64,000 nucleotides of DNA from Panopea generosa (GCA_029582155.1 CM055901.1:50473206-50537205), one strand, 5' to 3'; shown: positions 24,901 to 37,150, counted from the first letter of the stretch. Made by a program: numbers and translations. Notes: generated from the sequence alone by a model not told the origin.

Positions 24901-27017
24901 TTAATTTTTTAATGTTTTTGGACCAAGTTGAGTTCAGGCATACAACATAACACTAGCGATCTTGAGACAGCGCCTTTGACCACTAGACCAGCACAAACAA
25001 CAGCCATAAACGATATTATGCTAAAAGTTATATACAAAGAATTACGATATAACGATGTAACGGCGAGTGAATGACAAAAGGAACTGACGATAATACTATA
25101 GCAATCTCAAATGTCATTAGACAGAAGCGCTTTTTCTATTTTAAGTAATGGTAACCTTGGTTCCAGTGACTTTAAAAGCAATCCCAAAGCTTCCTATGAT
25201 TTTAAGGAGTTTCATATAAATAAATATATTATTTGGTTTAAAATTACTTTTAATAGAATCAAGTATGTTTAATACATATACACAAAGCTATGCTGAAAAA
25301 TAATTATTCAAAAGAGATGCATTTAACAGGGCCAATATTGTGATTGCGTCCTGGTCCTTTCATCTCAATTTATTCTAAGGAACAAAAGTCATTGCGCATG
25401 TACTATTATTATCGTTTTCTTGATGGACAGATAGATGTACATGTTTTGCCGCACTCCTCATTCTTCTATTGGGCCTTCATTATTTTTGTAGTAGCTGATA
25501 AATTAAAAAGTAAAGAAAAACAACTTTTAGGGGTAAACGAGATAATTTTTTAAATGTACTAAACACTATAATGCCAAACTTTACATATATTACTTCCAAA
25601 ACCCTAAATGATATTCATATCTTCCTTTGTATTAAATTGAACAATTACCTATTATTTTCCATTTTAAGATCATGTTTCACTGCCACATTAGTGACAATAT
25701 TTGAACTTGAATCCTTAAACAAAGGACTACAAAGGGTTTCTGAAGAAGATGGAACAGAATAATTTCACACTGAAGACATGCTACAAATCAAGAGAGAATT
25801 GGGTGAGAACAGGACACCTACTAAAGACCTTTCCTCCCCCCTGTGAAGTAATCAAGTTTCCATTTTATTGCCTGATGATCCCTAAAGTGTAAATCAGTTC
25901 AACTACTCAATAATTCTTCTGTATGTTAGCTTGTAATTCTGGTAATCAGTGCTGGTGGAACAACCGTACATGCCTCAGGCTTCTTCCAAGCACATTATTT
26001 TAAATTTACGTACTGTGTTCTTAGCTTAATTAACAAACGGAAGGCCTTAAGTGTTAATTAATGTTATTTTGTTCGTGTATTCTCATTTAAGACTGGTGTT
26101 TATTTTTGTTTTTGTCCAGAAACAACAGCCTATATGTTTAAAGTTAAATTATTGAGATAGAAAAGCTAAGAATTGATCCATTCTCACGTAACATGTAATA
26201 CATTCAATAACCCAGACAAGAAAAGGAAAACAAAATAGAAAAAGGCTTTAAAAATAAATTCCAAGTGAATTACTTGTAGAATCAAAGCACTGCAGTGCTG
26301 ATATATAATATATATTTATATATAAAATGTTGCTATTATTTTAGACACACAGGTCAGTTTGCATACGTTGAAGTAGAATAATCCTGATTACCTTTGATTC
26401 TTATACAGGGTACAAAATCTACATGTTCTATGCTTAACGTATTAGTTCAACTCAATGATATGAGATTTGTATCTCAACTACTGATATTTTCAGAAATGAC
26501 AAGCTATCTATCATATTTATAATATCAAAGTGATCTGAATCTAGCACAATGAATTCCACTTTGAGTATACATTCATTTACTATTTTCTTTATTGATTTCT
26601 CTAGCGCAACAGTGAAACAATTCGTTTAAAAGACAAAAAGTAGAAATGTGTATGTCGACATTAATAATTGATTCTTACATTTATATTTTCGGGGGCCCTA
26701 TATCACCCCATAAACGGAACCGCACAAGCCAAAATGTTATGGCACCGATTTTTAGACACATCTGGATGTTTGCGTATTTTTGCTACAGAAACACAAATGC
26801 TTTACTCTTATATGTTTAATTATCTATCATTCCAATTATTGGAAATTTATGAAATATTGACTAAATAACAAAAAACAGCACTGACATTATTCATAACTCG
26901 ATCAATCACGAATTCTTTTTAGGAATACAAGTCTGTTTTTAAACATTTGGGAGAAACTGCATGTCATGTGATCGACATTAGCATATCTCTATTTTTAGAA
27001 CGAGTATTGATTGTTTA
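24901..27017. other. Stretch without a recognisable gene
   Basis: AT-rich, with no frame over 70 codons and no recognisable domain. A TA-rich simple stretch lies at about 26300-26326. I see no RNA gene or long inverted repeat. Confidence 0.5.
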
Positions 27018-27062
27018 TTGGCATAAGCAAGGAACTATAGAAGTATAGTTCCTTGGCATAAG
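27018..27062. repeat. Small hairpin flanked by 10-bp direct repeats
   Basis: AAGGAACTATA (27029-27039) and TATAGTTCCTT (27044-27054) form a perfect 11-bp stem with loop GAAG. The direct repeat TTGGCATAAG occurs at 27018-27027 and again at 27053-27062, overlapping the end of the right arm. It may be a template-switch product or a tiny insertion. Confidence 0.7.
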
Positions 27063-27159
27063 GGACAAATCTAGAAAAGTTTCGTTCCCGTTTTCAATAA
27101 AATATGGTAAATATATTTACAACTAATAGTTAAAAACGCAGCTGTCTGTCTTGAAATGT

Positions 27160-27205
27160 TGTCCAAGATGGCGTCCTGAAAAAATCTTTTGGTCATGTGA
27201 CCATA
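27160..27205. promoter_or_regulatory. Candidate YY1-like and E/M-box-like sites
   Basis: CAAGATGGCGTC (27164-27175) closely matches the YY1 core CAAGATGGCGGC. GGTCATGTGACC (27191-27202) is a perfect 12-bp palindrome with a TCATGTGA M-box core of MiT/TFE factors. The two lie 15 bp apart in an otherwise AT-rich stretch. This pairing is seen at some metazoan promoters, but no downstream coding start is visible, so the assignment is weak. Confidence 0.25.
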
Positions 27206-27580
27206 GTTCAGCGCGTCTGTATTCATGCGCTTTAATTCCTTTGTGCTGATTAATAGCACTGAATATAAACTTGGAATTTATACGATACACAACTGTTTAT
27301 AGGTATAAATCGTCGCTGTTTGTTATAAAATTATTTTTTTTCGTTATAGGCAAATCTACCGTTTATAGTGAGTTTGAACACTTATCAAGGGGTGGAATAT
27401 TTGATTGGTGGTTGTCAGGTTTGCATTAACACGATACACAGTTGTAGATTTGGGGTATAGAAAAAAATCACGTTAGCTCTGAGAGCCGCTGCTAAAGCTC
27501 CGCCCTCAAAAATCCAATTTAAATCATTATTACCATAATTTCAATTGTTGGTTTCAACTTTTACATAGCATTAGCACCAA
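27206..27580. other. Stretch left of the 57-bp array, no gene seen
   Basis: Mostly AT-rich with one short GC-richer patch (GAGCCGCTGCTAAAGCTCCG near 27481-27500). No coding signal is visible. Confidence 0.45.
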
Positions 27581-28439
27581 TAACACTGGCATTGTCTGGT
27601 GATTGGTGTCTCTGTCCTGAAATCTTCCTGCCAAAAATAACACTGACATTGTCTGGTGATTGGTGTCTCTGTCCTGAAGTCTTCCTACCACAAATAACAC
27701 TGGCATTGTCTGGTGATGGGTATCTTACTCCTGAAGTCTTCCTACCACCAATAACACTGGCATTGTCTGGTGATTAGTGTCTCTGTCCTGAAGTCTTTCT
27801 ACCATCAATAACACTGACATTATCTGGTGATTGGTGTCTCTGTCCTGAAGTCTTCCTACTACCAATAACACTGACATTGTCTGGTGATTGGTGTCTCTGT
27901 CCTGAAGTCTTCCTACCACCAATAACACTGGCATTATCTGGTGATTGGTGTCTCTGTCCTGAAGTCTTCCTACCAACAATAACACTGGCGTTGTCTGGTG
28001 ATGGGTATCTTACTCCAGAAGGCTTCCTACCACCTGAAGTCTTCCTACCACCAATAACACTGACATTGTCTGGTGATTGGTGTCTGTCCTGAAGTCTTCC
28101 TACCACCAACAGCACTGGCATTGTCTGGTGATGGGTGTCTGTCTTGAAGTCTTTCTTCAACAATAACACTGACATTGTCTGGTGATCGGTGTCTCTGTCC
28201 TGAAGTCTTCCTACCACCAATAACACTGACATTGTCTGGTGATGGGTGTCTCTGTCCTGAAGTATTCCTACCACCAATAACACTGGCATTATCTGGTGAT
28301 TGGTGTCTCTGTCCTGAAGTCTTCCTACCACCAATAACACTGACATTGTCTGGTGATCGGTGTCTCTGTCCTGAAGTCTTCCTACCACCAATAACACTGA
28401 CATTGTCTGGTGATTGGTGTCTGTCCTGAAGTCTTTCTA

Positions 28440-29500
28440 CCACCAATAACACTGACATTGTCTGGTGATCGTTGTCTCTGTCCTGAAGTCTTCCTACCAC
28501 CAATAACACTGACATTGTCTGGTGATTGGTGTCTCTGTCCTGAAGTTTTCCTACCACCAATAACACTGACATTGTCTGGTGATCGGTGTCTCTGTCCTGA
28601 AGTCTTCCTACTACCAATAACACTGACATTGTCTGGTGATTGGTGTCTCTGTCCTGAAGTCTTCCTACCACAAATAACACTGGCTTTGTCTGGTGATTGG
28701 TGTCTCTGTCCTGAAGTCTTCCTACCACAAGTAACACTGGCATTGTCTGGTGATTGGTGTCTCTGTCCTGAAATCTTCCTACCACCAATAACACTGACAT
28801 TGTCTGGTAATCGGTGTCTCTGTCCTGAAGTCTTCCTACCACCAATAACACTGACATTGTCTGGTGATGGGTGTCTCTGTCCTGAAGTCTTCCTACCACC
28901 AATAACACTGGCATTATCTGGTGATTGGTGTCTCTGTCCTGAAGTCTTCCTACCACCAATAACACTGACATTGTCTGGTGATCGGTGTCTCTGTCCTGAA
29001 GTCTTCCTACCACCAATAACACTGACATTGTCTGGTGATTGGTGTCTGTCCTGAAGTCTTTCTACCACCAATAACACTGACATTGTCTGGTGATCGTTGT
29101 CTCTGTCCTGAAGTCTTCCTACCACCAATAACACTGACATTGTCTGGTGATTGGTGTCTCTGTCCTGAAGTCTTCCTACCACCAATAACACTGACATTGT
29201 CTGGTGATCGGTGTCTCTGTCCTGAAGTCTTCCTACCACCAATAACACTGACATTGTCTGGTGATTGGTGTCTCTGTCCTGAAGTCTTCCTACCACAAAT
29301 AACACTGGCTTTGTCTGGTGATTGGTGTCTCTGTCCTGAAGTCTTCCTACCACAAGTAACACTGGCATTGTCTGGTGATTGGTGTCTCTGTCCTGAAATC
29401 TTCCTACCACCAATAACACTGACATTGTCTGGTAATCGGTGTCTCTGTCCTGAAGTCTTCCTACCACCAATAACACTGACATTTTCTGGTGATTGGTGTC
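28440..29500. repeat. 625-bp (11-unit) higher-order duplication in the 57-bp array
   Basis: Marker variants recur with a constant offset of 625 bp. GATCGTTG is at 28467 and 29092, and GGCTTTGTC is at 28682 and 29307. The order of variants between them is also preserved. The period equals 11 units minus 2 bp, explained by a unit lacking CT in its TGTCTGTCC segment. Confidence 0.75.
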
Positions 29501-31179
29501 TGTCTTGAAGTCTTTCTTCAACAAAAACACTGACATTGTCTGGTGATCGGTGTCTCTGTCCTGAAGTCTTCCTACCACCAATGACACTGGCATTGTCTGG
29601 TGATTGGTGTCTCTGTCCTGAAGTCTTCCTACCACCATTAACACTGACATTGTCTGGTGATTGGTGTCTCTGTCCTGAAGTATTCCTACCACCAATAACA
29701 CTGACATTGTCTGCTGATTGGTGTCTCTGTCCTGAAGTATTCCTACCACTAATAACACTGACATTGTCTGGTGATCGGTGTCTCTGTCCTGAAGTATTCC
29801 TACCACCAATAACACTGACATTGTCTGGTGATCGGTGTCTCTGTCCTGAAGTCTTCCTACCAACAATAACACTGACATTGTCTGGTGATTGGTGTCTCTG
29901 TCCTGAAGTCTTCCTACCACCAATAACACTGACATTGTCTGGTGATCGGTGTCTCTGTCCTGAAGTCTTCCTACCTACAATAACACTGACATTGTCTGGT
30001 GATTGGTGTCTCTGTTCTGAAGTCTTCCTACCACCAATAACACTGACATTGTCTGGTGATTGGTGTCTCTGTCCTGAAGTCTTCCTACCACCAATAACAC
30101 TGACATTGTCTGGTGATTGGTGTCTCTGTCCTGAAGTCTTCCTACCACCAATAACACTGACATTGTCTGGTGATTGGTGTCTCTGTCCTGAAGTCTTCCT
30201 ACCAACAATAACACTGACATTGTCTGGTGATTGGTGTCTCTGTCCTGAAGTCTTTCTACCAACAATAACACTGACATTGTCTGGTGATGGGTGTCTCTGT
30301 CCTGAAGTCTTTCTACCAACAATAACACTGACATTGTCTGGTGATTGGTGTCTCTGTCCTGAAGTCTTCCTACCAACAATAACACTGACATTGTCTGGTG
30401 ATTGGTGTCTCTGTCCTGAAGTCTTTCTACCAACAATAACACTGACATTGTCTGGTGATGGGTGTCTCTGTCCTGAAGTCTTCCTACCACCAATAACACT
30501 GACATTGTCTGGTGATTGGTGTCTCTGTCCTGAAGTCTTCCTACCACCAATAACACTGACATTGTCTGGTGATTGGTGTCTCTGTCCTGAAGTCTTCCTA
30601 CCAACAATAACACTGACATTGTCTGGTGATTGGTGTCTCTGTCTTGAAGTCTTTCTACCAACAATAACACTGGCATTGTCTGGTGATGGGTGTCTCTGTC
30701 CTGAAGTCTTTCTACCAACAATAACACTGACATTGTCTGGTGATTGGTGTCTCTGTCCTGAAGTCTTTCTACCAACAATAACACTGACATTGTCTGGTGA
30801 TTGGTGTCTCTGTCCTGAAGTCTTTCTTCAACAATAACACTGGCATTATCTGGTGATTGGTGTCTCTGTCCTGAAGTCTTCCTACCACCAATAACACTGA
30901 CATTGTCTGGTGATTGGTGTCTCTGTCCTGAAGTCTTCCTACCACCAATAACACTGACATTGTCTGGTGATTGGTGTCTCTGTCCTGAAGTCTTCCTACC
31001 ACCAATAACACTGACATTGTCTGGTGATTGGTGTCTCTGTCCTGAAGTCTTTCTTCAACAATAACACTGGCATTATCTGGTGATTGGTGTCTCTGTCCTG
31101 AAGTCTTCCTACCAACAATAACACTGACATTGTCTGGTGATTGGTGTCTCAGTTCTGAAGTCTTCCTACCACCAATAAC

Positions 31180-34100
31180 ACTGGCATTGTCTGGTGATGG
31201 GTATCTTACTCCTGAAGTCTTCCTACCACCAATAACACTGGCATTGTCTGGTGATGGGTATCTTACTCCTGAAGTCTTCCTACCACCAATAACACTGACA
31301 TTGTCTGGTGATTGGTGTCTCTGTCCTGAAGTCTTCCTACCAATAATAACACTGACATTGTCTGGTGATTGGTGTCTCTGTCCTGAAGTCTTTCTTCAAC
31401 AATAACACTGACATTGTCTGGTGATTGGTGTCTCTGTCGTAAAGTCTTCCTACCACCAATAACACTGGCATTGTCTGGTGATCGGTGTCTCTGTCCTGAA
31501 GTCTTTCTACCACCAATAACACTGACATTGTCTGGTGATTGGTGTCTCTGTCCTGAAGTCTTCCTACCACCAATAACACTGGCATTGTCTGGTGATCGGT
31601 GTCTCTGTCCTGAAGTCTTTCTACCACCAATAACACTGACATTGTCTGGTGATTGGTGTCTCTGTCCTGAAGTCTTTCTACCACCAATAACACTGACATT
31701 GTCTGGTGATTGGTGTCTCTGTCGTAAAGTCTTCCTACCACCAATAACACTGGCATTGTCTGGTGATCGGTGTCTCTGTCCTGAAGTCTTTCTACCACCA
31801 ATAACACTGACATTGTCTGGTGATCGGTGTCTCTGTCCTGAAGTCTTTCTACCACCAATAACACTGACATTGTCTCGTGATTGGTGTCCATGTCATAAAG
31901 TCTTCCTACCACCAATAATACTGACATTGTCTGGTGATGGGTGTCTCTGTCCTGAAGTCTTCCTACCAATAATAACACTGACATTGTCTGGTGATTGGTG
32001 TCTCTGTCCTGAAGTCTTTCTTCAACAATAACACTGACATTGTCTGGTGATTGGTGTCTCTGTCGTAAAGTCTTCCTACCACCAATAACACTGGCATTGT
32101 CTGGTGATCGGTGTCTCTGTCCTGAAGTCTTTCTACCACCAATAACACTGACATTGTCTGGTGATGGGTGTCTCTGTCCTTAAGTCTTCCTACCACCAAT
32201 AACACTGACATTGTCTGGTGATTGGTGTCTCTGTCCTGAAGTCTTCCTACCACCAATAACACTGGCATTGTCTGGTGATTGGTGTCTTTGTTCTGAAGTC
32301 TTCCTACCACCAATAACACTGACATTGTCTGGTGATCGATGTCTCTGTCCTGAAGTCTTCCTACCACCAATAACACTGACATTGTCTGGTGATCGGTGTC
32401 TCTGTCCTGAAGTCTTCCTACCACCAATAACACTGACATTGTCTGGTGATCGGTGTCTCTGTCCTGAAGTCTTCCTACCACCAATAACACTGACATTGTC
32501 TGCTGATTGGTGTCTCTGTCCTGAAGTCTTCCTACCAACAATAACACTGACATTGTCTGCTGATTGGTGTCTCTGTCCTGAAGTCTTCCTACCAACAATA
32601 ACACTGGCATTGTCTGGTGATCGGTGTCTCTGTCCTGAAGTATTACTACCACCAATAACACTGGCATTGTCTGGTGATCGGTGTCTCTGTCCTGAAGTCT
32701 TCCTACCACCAATAACACTGACATTGTCTGGTGATGGGTGTCTCTGTCCTGAAGTCTTCCTACCACCAATAACACTGACATTGTCTGGTGATTGATGTCT
32801 GTCTTGAAGTCTTTCTTCAACAATAACACTGACATTGTCTGGTGATGGGTGTCTCTGTCCTGAAGTCTTCCTACCACCAATAACACTGACATTGTCTGGT
32901 GATCGGTGTCTCTGTCCTGAAGTCTTCCTACCACCAATAACACTGGCATTGTCTGGTGATGGGTATCTTACTCCTGAAGTCTTCCTACCACCAATAACAC
33001 TGGCATTGTCTGGTGATGGGTATCTTACTCCTGAAGTCTTCCTACCACCAATAACACTGACATTGTCTGGTGATTGGTGTCTCTGTCCTGAAGTCTTCCT
33101 ACCAATAATAACACTGACATTGTCTGGTGATTGGTGTCTCTGTCCTGAAGTCTTTCTTCAACAATAACACTGACATTGTCTGGTGATTGGTGTCTCTGTC
33201 GTAAAGTCTTCCTACCACCAATAACACTGGCATTGTCTGGTGATCGGTGTCTCTGTCCTGAAGTCTTTCTACCACCAATAACACTGACATTGTCTGGTGA
33301 TTGGTGTCTCTGTCCTGAAGACTTCCTACCACCAATAACACTGGCATTGTCTGGTGATCGGTGTCTCTGTCCTGAAGTCTTTCTACCACCAATAACACTG
33401 ACATTGTCTGGTGATTGGTGTCTCTGTCCTGAAGTCTTTCTACCACCAATAACACTGACATTGTCTGGTGATTGGTGTCTCTGTCGTAAAGTCTTCCTAC
33501 CACCAATAACACTGGCATTGTCTGGTGATCGGTGTCTCTGTCCTGAAGTCTTTCTACCACCAATAACACTGACATTGTCTGGTGATCGGTGTCTCTGTCC
33601 TGAAGTCTTTCTACCAACAATAACACTGACATTGTCTCGTGATTGGTGTCCATGTCGTAAAGTCTTCCTACCACCAATAACACTGACATTGTCTGGTGAT
33701 TGGTGTCTCTGTCCTGAAGTCTTCCTACCAATAATAACACTGACATTGTCTGGTGATTGGTGTCTCTGTCCTGAAGTCTTTCTTCAACAATAACACTGAC
33801 ATTGTCTGGTGATTGGTGTCTCTGTCGTAAAGTCTTCCTACCACCAATAACACTGGCATTGTCTGGTGATCGGTGTCTCTGTCCTGAAGTCTTTCTACCA
33901 CCAATAACACTGACATTGTCTGGTGATGGGTGTCTCTGTCCTTAAGTCTTCCTACCACCAATAACACTGACATTGTCTGGTGATTGGTGTCTCTGTCCTG
34001 AAGTCTTCCTACCACCAATAACACTGGCATTGTCTGGTGATTGGTGTCTTTGTTCTGAAGTCTTCCTACCACCAATAACACTGACATTGTCTGGTGATCG

Positions 34101-34700
34101 GTGTCTCTGTCCTGAAGTCTTCCTACCACCAATAACACTGACATTGTCTGGTGATCGGTGTCTCTGTCCTGAAGTCTTCCTACCACCAATAACACTGACA
34201 TTGTCTGGTGATCGGTGTCTCTGTCCTGAAGTCTTCCTACCACCAATAACACTAACATTGTCTGGTGATTGGTGTCTCTGTCCTGAAGTCTTCCTACCAA
34301 CAATAACACTGACATTGTCTGCTGATTTGTGTCTCTGTCCTGAAGTCTTCCTACCAACAATAACACTGGCATTGTCTGGTGATCGGTGTCTCTGTCCTGA
34401 AGTATTACTACCACCAATAACACTGGCATTGTCTGGTGATCGGTGTCTCTGTCCTGAAGTCTTCCTACCACCAATAACACTGACATTGTCTGGTGATGGG
34501 TGTCTCTGTCCTGAAGTCTTCCTACCACCAATAACACTGACATTGTCTGGTGATTGGTGTCTGTCTTGAAGTCTTTCTTCAACAATAACACTGACATTGT
34601 CTGGTGATGGGTGTCTCTGTCCTGAAGTCTTCCTACCACCAATAACACTGACATTGTCTGGTGATGGGTGTCTCTGTCCTGAAGTCTTCCTACCACCAAT
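31180..34700. repeat. 1,762-bp (31-unit) higher-order tandem duplication in the 57-bp array
   Basis: The paired GATGGGTATCTTACTCC variants at 31196 and 31253 recur at 32958 and 33015. The GTCTTGAAG variant at 32801 recurs at 34563. Open frames seen at 31337, 31414 and 32211 recur at 33099, 33176 and 33973. All offsets are 1,762 bp. Only scattered single-base differences distinguish the two copies, so the duplication is recent relative to the age of the array. Limits are approximate. Confidence 0.85.
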
Positions 34701-35560
34701 AACACTGACATTGTCTGGTGATGGGTGTCTCTGTCCTGAAGTCTTCCTACCAAATAACACTGACATTTTCAGGTGATGGGTGTCTCTATCCTGAAGTCTT
34801 CCTACCACCAACAACACTGGCATTGTCTGGTGATGGGTGTCTCTGTCCTGAAGTCTTTCTTCAACAATAACACTGACATTGTCTGGTGATGGGTGTCTCT
34901 GTCCTGAAGTCTTCCTACCACCAATAACACTGACATTGTCTGGTGATGGGTGTCTCTGTCCTGAAGTCTTCCTACCACCAATAACACTGACATTGTCTGG
35001 TGATTGGTGTCTCTGTCCTGAAGTCTTTCTACCACCAATAACACTGACATTGTTTCGTGATTGGTGTCTGTCTTGAAGTCTTTCTTCAACAATAACACTG
35101 ACATTGTCTCGTGATGGGTGTCTCTGTCCTGAAGTATTCCTACCACCAATAACACTGACATTGTCTGGTGATCGGTGTCTCTGTCCTGAAGTCTTCCTAC
35201 CAACAATAACACTGACATTGTCTGGTGATTGGTGTCTCTGTCCTGAAGTATTCCTATCACCAATAACACTGACATTGTCTGGTGATTGGAGTCTCTGTCC
35301 TGAAGTCTTCCTACCACCAATAACACTGGCATTTTCTGGTGATTGGTGTCTCTGTCCTGAAGTCTTCCTACCACCAATAACACTGGCATTTTCTGGTGAT
35401 TGGTGTCTCTGTCCTGAAGTCGTCCTACCACCAATAACACTGGCATTTTCTGGTGATTGGTGTCTTTATCTTGAAATCTTTTTACCACCAATAACATTAG
35501 CATTGTCTGGTAATGGGTGTCTCCATCCTGAAGTCTTCCTTTATGCTGAAATCGTTCTCC

Positions 35561-35745
35561 GCCAATAACAATGACATGTTTTGTTTAATTGGTATTTTAT
35601 TCATCCTTAAGCCTTTCTTTATGTTGAAGTCCTCCACCAATGATGCTGGAAGGTTCAGGTGATGGGATTTTTCATCCTTAAGTTTTCCTTCATGTTAACT
35701 TTTTCCTCCACCAATAATGCCGACAGTATCTGGAGATTTTTATTT
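35561..35745. repeat. Degenerate right edge of the 57-bp array
   Basis: Two to three strongly diverged units continue past the regular array, with TGAAGTCCTCCACCAATGAT near 35625 and TTTTCCTCCACCAATAATG near 35701. These edge units read CCTCCACCAAT where core units read CCTACCACCAAT. This brings them closer to the SINE 3' segment seen at 1041-1070. Confidence 0.65.
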
Positions 35746-36866
35746 TATTCTGATTTTTTTTTCTTTCATAAATAAAACTTGTCTAATTATACGACAATAA
35801 AATCTGAACAAAATAAGATTAAACTCTTCTCAAGAAGAAATTGGCTCAATTAAACGGTATATTCATGTTTTACAAATATCTTGTTTTATATAAATGTATG
35901 ACTTTAGTAATACGAAAACATAGTCTCCATTCTTCAACTTTCTTTTTGCTCTCCTCAGACCCTATAAGCCATTCAAAAAGAATAACAAAAATTTTACAAG
36001 AATTCTTCCTGGATTTCATAATCAATACAAAATAAAAAAAAGTTAATGTTTGAAAACTCAATAAAGCTGATAATAATCTGCATCATATAAAGTTAGGTAA
36101 TCAGTGACTGTAAATGGTCTGCAGGCTAATGAATGTCAGCTATAAACCATCACAGAGCATATTCAGGGCTAATCACACAGGAAAATGGCTGATTTATCCA
36201 CGCTATCAAACTCAACAAAGCACTCTGTGGCTTCCAAGCATTAGAAAAAGGACAACATATTCAGCTCTTTGCTTGTTGTTTGTGTTAAATATTTAAATAT
36301 GGCATTTACAAACAATGAATACCCACATATCAGGTTGAAAAGGTCAACAGTGAATTGCAAAGGTCACTTAATTAACCTGGTTCTATACTGTTTGTTCTCT
36401 TTTAGAAAATGACTTTTATTATCATTCAATCCAAATTTTAATGAAACATGACACAGGAGTATTGCAAAAGTCCCTTATTGTTTTTTAGTTCAACAGATCC
36501 AGGTATCTATAATTTTACCAATTTCGCTACCAATGGCAACAACAATTTTTGTTCAACTGAAAAATGTATGTTATCTGCATTTTCCCTTTATTGCCCTCTA
36601 TCCACAAGCAAAGTTTCACAAACCAAGCTTGGATACTTTTTTATAAAATCAAGTTACATTGTATATGGCACGTTTTTTTATCAAGTACCATGGGATGTAT
36701 CATGGTATACAGTTTTCACAACAGTACATTGGACAGCTCATTTTTCTAGATGATATCATGCATGGAGGCTAAAATGAATAGTTTTTCACATGTAATGATA
36801 TTGCCCTGTAGATTACAATGAAAAATGAGAAATTTGTTGTGATGTAAGTCATTAAAGATATTGTTG
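35746..36866. other. Stretch without a recognisable gene
   Basis: AT-rich, with frames of up to about 100 codons (36448-36753) that overlap another frame, have no domain and lack supporting context. No repeat or RNA gene is seen. Confidence 0.45.
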
Positions 36867-37150
36867 CATGATGTTTAACATCATTTTTAACATTTTATCA
36901 TATCTTGATGTTGTCTCCTTGACAATATTTAAAGTGCTGTCACTCTAAAATATCATTTCACAGACACATGGTACAATACCCGTCGCTGTGAGTCACATTA
37001 TACGGACAATGAGCTGATCAAATTTAAAACTATTCTTTAAATAATCAGTGTAGCGTGGAAGCTTCTTGTATCAAGTCTTTGGTATGAACCGCCTTGGGAT
37101 TGAACTCGCAATCTGCAGCATGCAGTGTTTTCTGCATGATAGAGCACGTT
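36867..37150 (-). mobile_element. tRNA-headed SINE, family B, copy 3
   Basis: Diverged body words parallel copies 1 and 2: TTGATGTTGTCTCCTTGACA near 36904-36923, AAGTGCTGTCACTC, and GTGGAAGCTTCTTGTA near 37056-37071. A box B-like motif is present, GGGATTGAACTCGC read on plus near 37095-37108. The box A end is more worn than in copy 1. This is the most diverged copy. Confidence 0.6.

Larger units (their letters stand above)
27582..35560. repeat. 57-bp minisatellite array, about 140 units
   Basis: The unit holds TTGTCTGGTGATTGGTGTC, then CTGTCCTGAAGTCTTCC, then TACCACCAATAACACTGACA, with 57-bp spacing throughout. Main variants are GATCGGTG, GATGGGTG or GATTGGTG in the first part, CTACCAACAA or CTACCACCAA in the last part, and a shortened unit with TCTTCAACAA. 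The period is 19 codons, so both strands stay open for up to about 517 codons. These overlapping frames are not considered genes. Each unit carries ATTGGTG and its reverse complement CACCAAT about 23 bases apart, giving a possible 7-bp hairpin per unit and CCAAT pentamers on both strands. Confidence 0.97.

Noticed and set aside
27592-35568. Open frames of up to 517 codons with 19-residue repeats
   Set aside because: The period of 57 bp is a multiple of three. Plus and minus frames overlap over the same units and end wherever a unit has an indel. They are treated as by-products of the satellite.
36448-36753. 101-codon open frame
   Set aside because: Composition is low in complexity, another frame overlaps it, and there is no motif, promoter or splice support.
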